Positions 57,417 to 59,104 of a stretch of DNA of 59,104 nt are shown here, piece after piece. Positions within the stretch are counted from its first letter, which is position 1. Each line of letters starts with the position of its first letter. A program made the translations under genes and the position numbers. Origin of the DNA: Ilumatobacteraceae bacterium (GTDB lineage: Bacteria; Actinomycetota; Acidimicrobiia; Acidimicrobiales; Ilumatobacteraceae); the NCBI GenBank assembly GCA_022425725.1, contig JAKMEY010000002.1, positions 1 to 59,104 of the forward strand, given 5' to 3'. The notes below the pieces were generated by a model, which had not been told where the DNA came from, searched no databases, and saw only the letters and a program-made list of their open reading frames with translations.

Positions 57417-58664
57417 ATGTCGCAGACACTTCCGGAATCATCGGTCGACCGCTATCCGTTCACCCGACCTGCGAGTCGTCCTCCTGTTGTCGTCGAGACC
57501 GACGGAGTGGAACTCATCCTCGAAGATGGAGAACGGGTCATCGATGCCGCAGGTGGAGCGGTGGTGACCAATATCGGGCACGGCCGAGGAGAAATTGCTG
57601 ATGCCGTTGCAACCGCAATGCGGTCGATCGACTACGTGGTTCCAACATGGGCAACGCCGAACCGGGTCGCTCTTGTTGATCGGCTTGTTAACAACTGGCT
57701 TCCAGAAGGATTCGGGCACGTGTACTTCGCTGGCGGAGGATCAGAAGCCACCGACACTGCGGTTCGAGTTGCTCGCCAATATCACCTCAGCCGTGGAGAT
57801 GACCAGCGTTATAAGGTGATCGCCCGACTGCCGAGCTACCACGGAGCGACGATTGCCACGCTCGGAATTGGCGGGCACATGGCACGTCGCTCAGGTCTTG
57901 ACCCGTTGCTTGCCGAGTGGCCAAAAGTTCCATGGAATGATGCATCTGCGTTGGCGGCAGCAATTGAGGCAGCAGGCCCAGAGACCGTTTCTGCGTTTAT
58001 GGCTGAACCAATTATCGGTGCCTCGGCGGGAGCGCTCGTTGCGAACGAAGATTATTGGCAGGAAGTGATGGAGGTTTGCCAGCACTATGGAGTGCTCTTC
58101 ATTGCAGACGAGGTGATGACCGGGTTTGGTCGAACAGGTCTCACATGGGGGCATGAGCACGATCCGGTGCAGCCTGACATTCTTGTGTCCGCGAAGGGCC
58201 TCGGGGGCGGCTATGTCCCGATGTCGATGCTGACCGCATCTGACGAGGTCACTGGGTCGATCTCCGATGCTGGTGGAAACGTGATGTTCTTCACCTATTC
58301 AGGCCCAGACGCAATGTGTGCTGGGGCGCTTGCCGTTCTTGAGATCATGGAACGCGAGCAACTCGTCGACCGAGCGAAGGTGATGGGCGACCGAATGCAG
58401 TCGGCGTTGTCGAGCGCGCTCGATGGCCACTCTAGGGTGACCGAAATTCGCGGCCGTGGCCTCATGATCGGCGTTGAACTCGCCGGCCTGAGTGCGGTGG
58501 AAGCCGTTGAAGCGTGCGTGCAGCGAGGAATGTGGGTCTATCCCGCAGGGTCTGGGCCTGCCGTGGCTGACGCGTTGCTGTTTGCGCCGCCGATGGTGGT
58601 AACCGACGATCACATCGATCGCATCGTTGACATCACGGTCGACGCACTCAACTCATTTGGCTGA
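57417..58664 (+). CDS. Class III PLP aminotransferase
   Basis: A 415-residue fold-type I omega-aminotransferase-like protein. DAAGGAVVTNIGHG opens the fold, YFAGGGSEATDTAVRVARQYH binds the PLP phosphate, and LFIADEVMTGFGRTGLTWG contains the PLP-ring Asp. DILVSAKGLGGGYVPMSML carries the Schiff-base Lys. Such enzymes use beta-alanine, GABA, putrescine or similar amines with pyruvate or 2-oxoglutarate; the substrate cannot be named. The ATG at 57417 is preferred over an in-frame upstream ATG at 57327, whose extra 30 residues look unlike the family. Confidence 0.9.
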   Translation: MSQTLPESSVDRYPFTRPASRPPVVVETDGVELILEDGERVIDAAGGAVVTNIGHGRGEIADAVATAMRSIDYVVPTWATPNRVALVDRLVNNWLPEGFGHVYFAGGGSEATDTAVRVARQYHLSRGDDQRYKVIARLPSYHGATIATLGIGGHMARRSGLDPLLAEWPKVPWNDASALAAAIEAAGPETVSAFMAEPIIGASAGALVANEDYWQEVMEVCQHYGVLFIADEVMTGFGRTGLTWGHEHDPVQPDILVSAKGLGGGYVPMSMLTASDEVTGSISDAGGNVMFFTYSGPDAMCAGALAVLEIMEREQLVDRAKVMGDRMQSALSSALDGHSRVTEIRGRGLMIGVELAGLSAVEAVEACVQRGMWVYPAGSGPAVADALLFAPPMVVTDDHIDRIVDITVDALNSFG

Positions 58665-58672
58665 TCTTCAGC

Positions 58673-59104
58673 TCATGTGAGGCGCAACCACACGGTGGTG
58701 TTTGGTGCGAGTTGATCTTGGTGCGCCGGCTGAGACGAGGTGAGCATCACCTCACCAGGTGGCAGAGCAATGTTGCTGTCACCGAAGTTGGTGATGGAGG
58801 CATACCCGTTGCGTTCAAATGCAATGGCGTTGCGATCGACGTTGAGCCAGGTGAGATCGCCGCATTCAACCCAATGAGCTGACCGTAATGTGAGAGCAGA
58901 TCGATAGAGCTCGAGTACCGATCCGTCGACTCCGTCTTGGGCTTCGACCGACTGGTCGCCAAAGTGCGCAGGCTGTGGAAGCCACGGGGTGCTCTCACCA
59001 AACCCAAATGATGGACCGGTTTGCGTCCATGGAATTGGAACCCGGCAGCCATCGCGCCCTTTGCGAGTGTTCTCTGAGCGGCGCCACACCGGATCGTCGA
59101 GAAC
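58673..59104 (-). CDS. GH13 alpha-glucosidase, N-terminal part outside the window
   Basis: The C-terminal ~143 residues of a GH13 alpha-glucosidase/oligo-1,6-glucosidase-type enzyme; the catalytic domain lies beyond the right edge. VLDDPVWRRSENTRKGRDGCRVPIPWTQ is the family signature after the last barrel strand ('DPxWxR...GRDGCRxPxPW'). LELYRSALTLRSAHW is the helix leading to the all-beta C-terminal domain, ending at VWLRLT. It would cleave maltose- or isomaltose-type glucosides, in keeping with the glycogen genes at 9.8-12.8 kb. Specificity (maltose, isomaltose, trehalose) is not determinable from this piece. Confidence 0.88.
   Translation of the reverse strand, partial: VLDDPVWRRSENTRKGRDGCRVPIPWTQTGPSFGFGESTPWLPQPAHFGDQSVEAQDGVDGSVLELYRSALTLRSAHWVECGDLTWLNVDRNAIAFERNGYASITNFGDSNIALPPGEVMLTSSQPAHQDQLAPNTTVWLRLT

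Overview
The window reads as one ordinary stretch of chromosome from an actinobacterium, most likely of class Acidimicrobiia. This is an inference from gene order, protein style and promoter style; no database search was possible. Supporting signs are an iscS - mnmA - MetE-like - ligA series that matches the mycobacterial order, an actinobacterial two-gene glycogen locus, SCP2 and ABC1 proteins, PASTA-kinase architecture, and many start codons placed 6-8 bases after a TANNNT -10 element, which implies leaderless mRNAs. Base composition looks moderately GC-rich by eye. I found no phage, insertion sequence, CRISPR array or rRNA.

Layout. 1-4.0 kb: class II fructose-bisphosphatase (cut by the left edge), an S9-type peptidase, an internally duplicated acidic protein and a J-domain protein. 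4.0-9.7 kb: an MFS transporter divergent from murA, a small His-rich membrane protein, a NifU-type scaffold coupled to a MeaB-type GTPase, an orphan AbiEi-like protein and a crotonase. 9.8-15.6 kb: glycogen genes (GT4 synthase and glgB, divergent), azlCD, galT and a methyltransferase. 15.7-22 kb: iscS-mnmA, a membrane protein, a MetE-like protein and ligA. 22-27 kb: a PASTA pseudokinase, an SCP2 protein, and an OSBS/NSAR-type enolase coupled to a GNAT.

27-46 kb is a dispersed amino-acid biosynthesis region: serA, leuA, leuCD, leuB, ilvE and cimA. Between these lie pyrF, a ferredoxin, a DEAD-box helicase, FKBP and ABC1-kinase proteins, greA, a nucleoside hydrolase and an agmatinase-family enzyme. 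46-59 kb holds a peroxiredoxin, an FAD-linked dehydrogenase, a VIT-type transporter, and a translation cluster (gltX, tRNA-Gln, tRNA-Glu, glnS). It ends with an amidase, an acyl-CoA dehydrogenase, an SDR, a class III aminotransferase and the 3' part of a GH13 glucosidase.

The most interesting material is regulatory. Two matching attenuator-like leaders lie in front of branched-chain amino acid genes. leuA is preceded by a 12-residue peptide with four consecutive Leu codons, and cimA by a 12-residue peptide with three consecutive Ile codons. Both peptides appear leaderless, both end in a TAG whose G starts a hairpin, and both are followed by a GC-rich hairpin with a T-rich tail. The Ile leader independently supports calling its gene citramalate synthase rather than a second leuA. 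Upstream of the same cimA promoter are four DnaA-box-like 9-mers spaced 11, 21 and 11 bp apart, although no replication gene is nearby. Two divergent gene pairs (MFS/murA, glgA/glgB) appear to share the TA of a symmetric -10 element. Other points of note are the PASTA kinase-like protein lacking its catalytic residues, and a glutaminyl-tRNA synthetase beside tRNA-Gln and tRNA-Glu, which is unusual for Actinobacteria.
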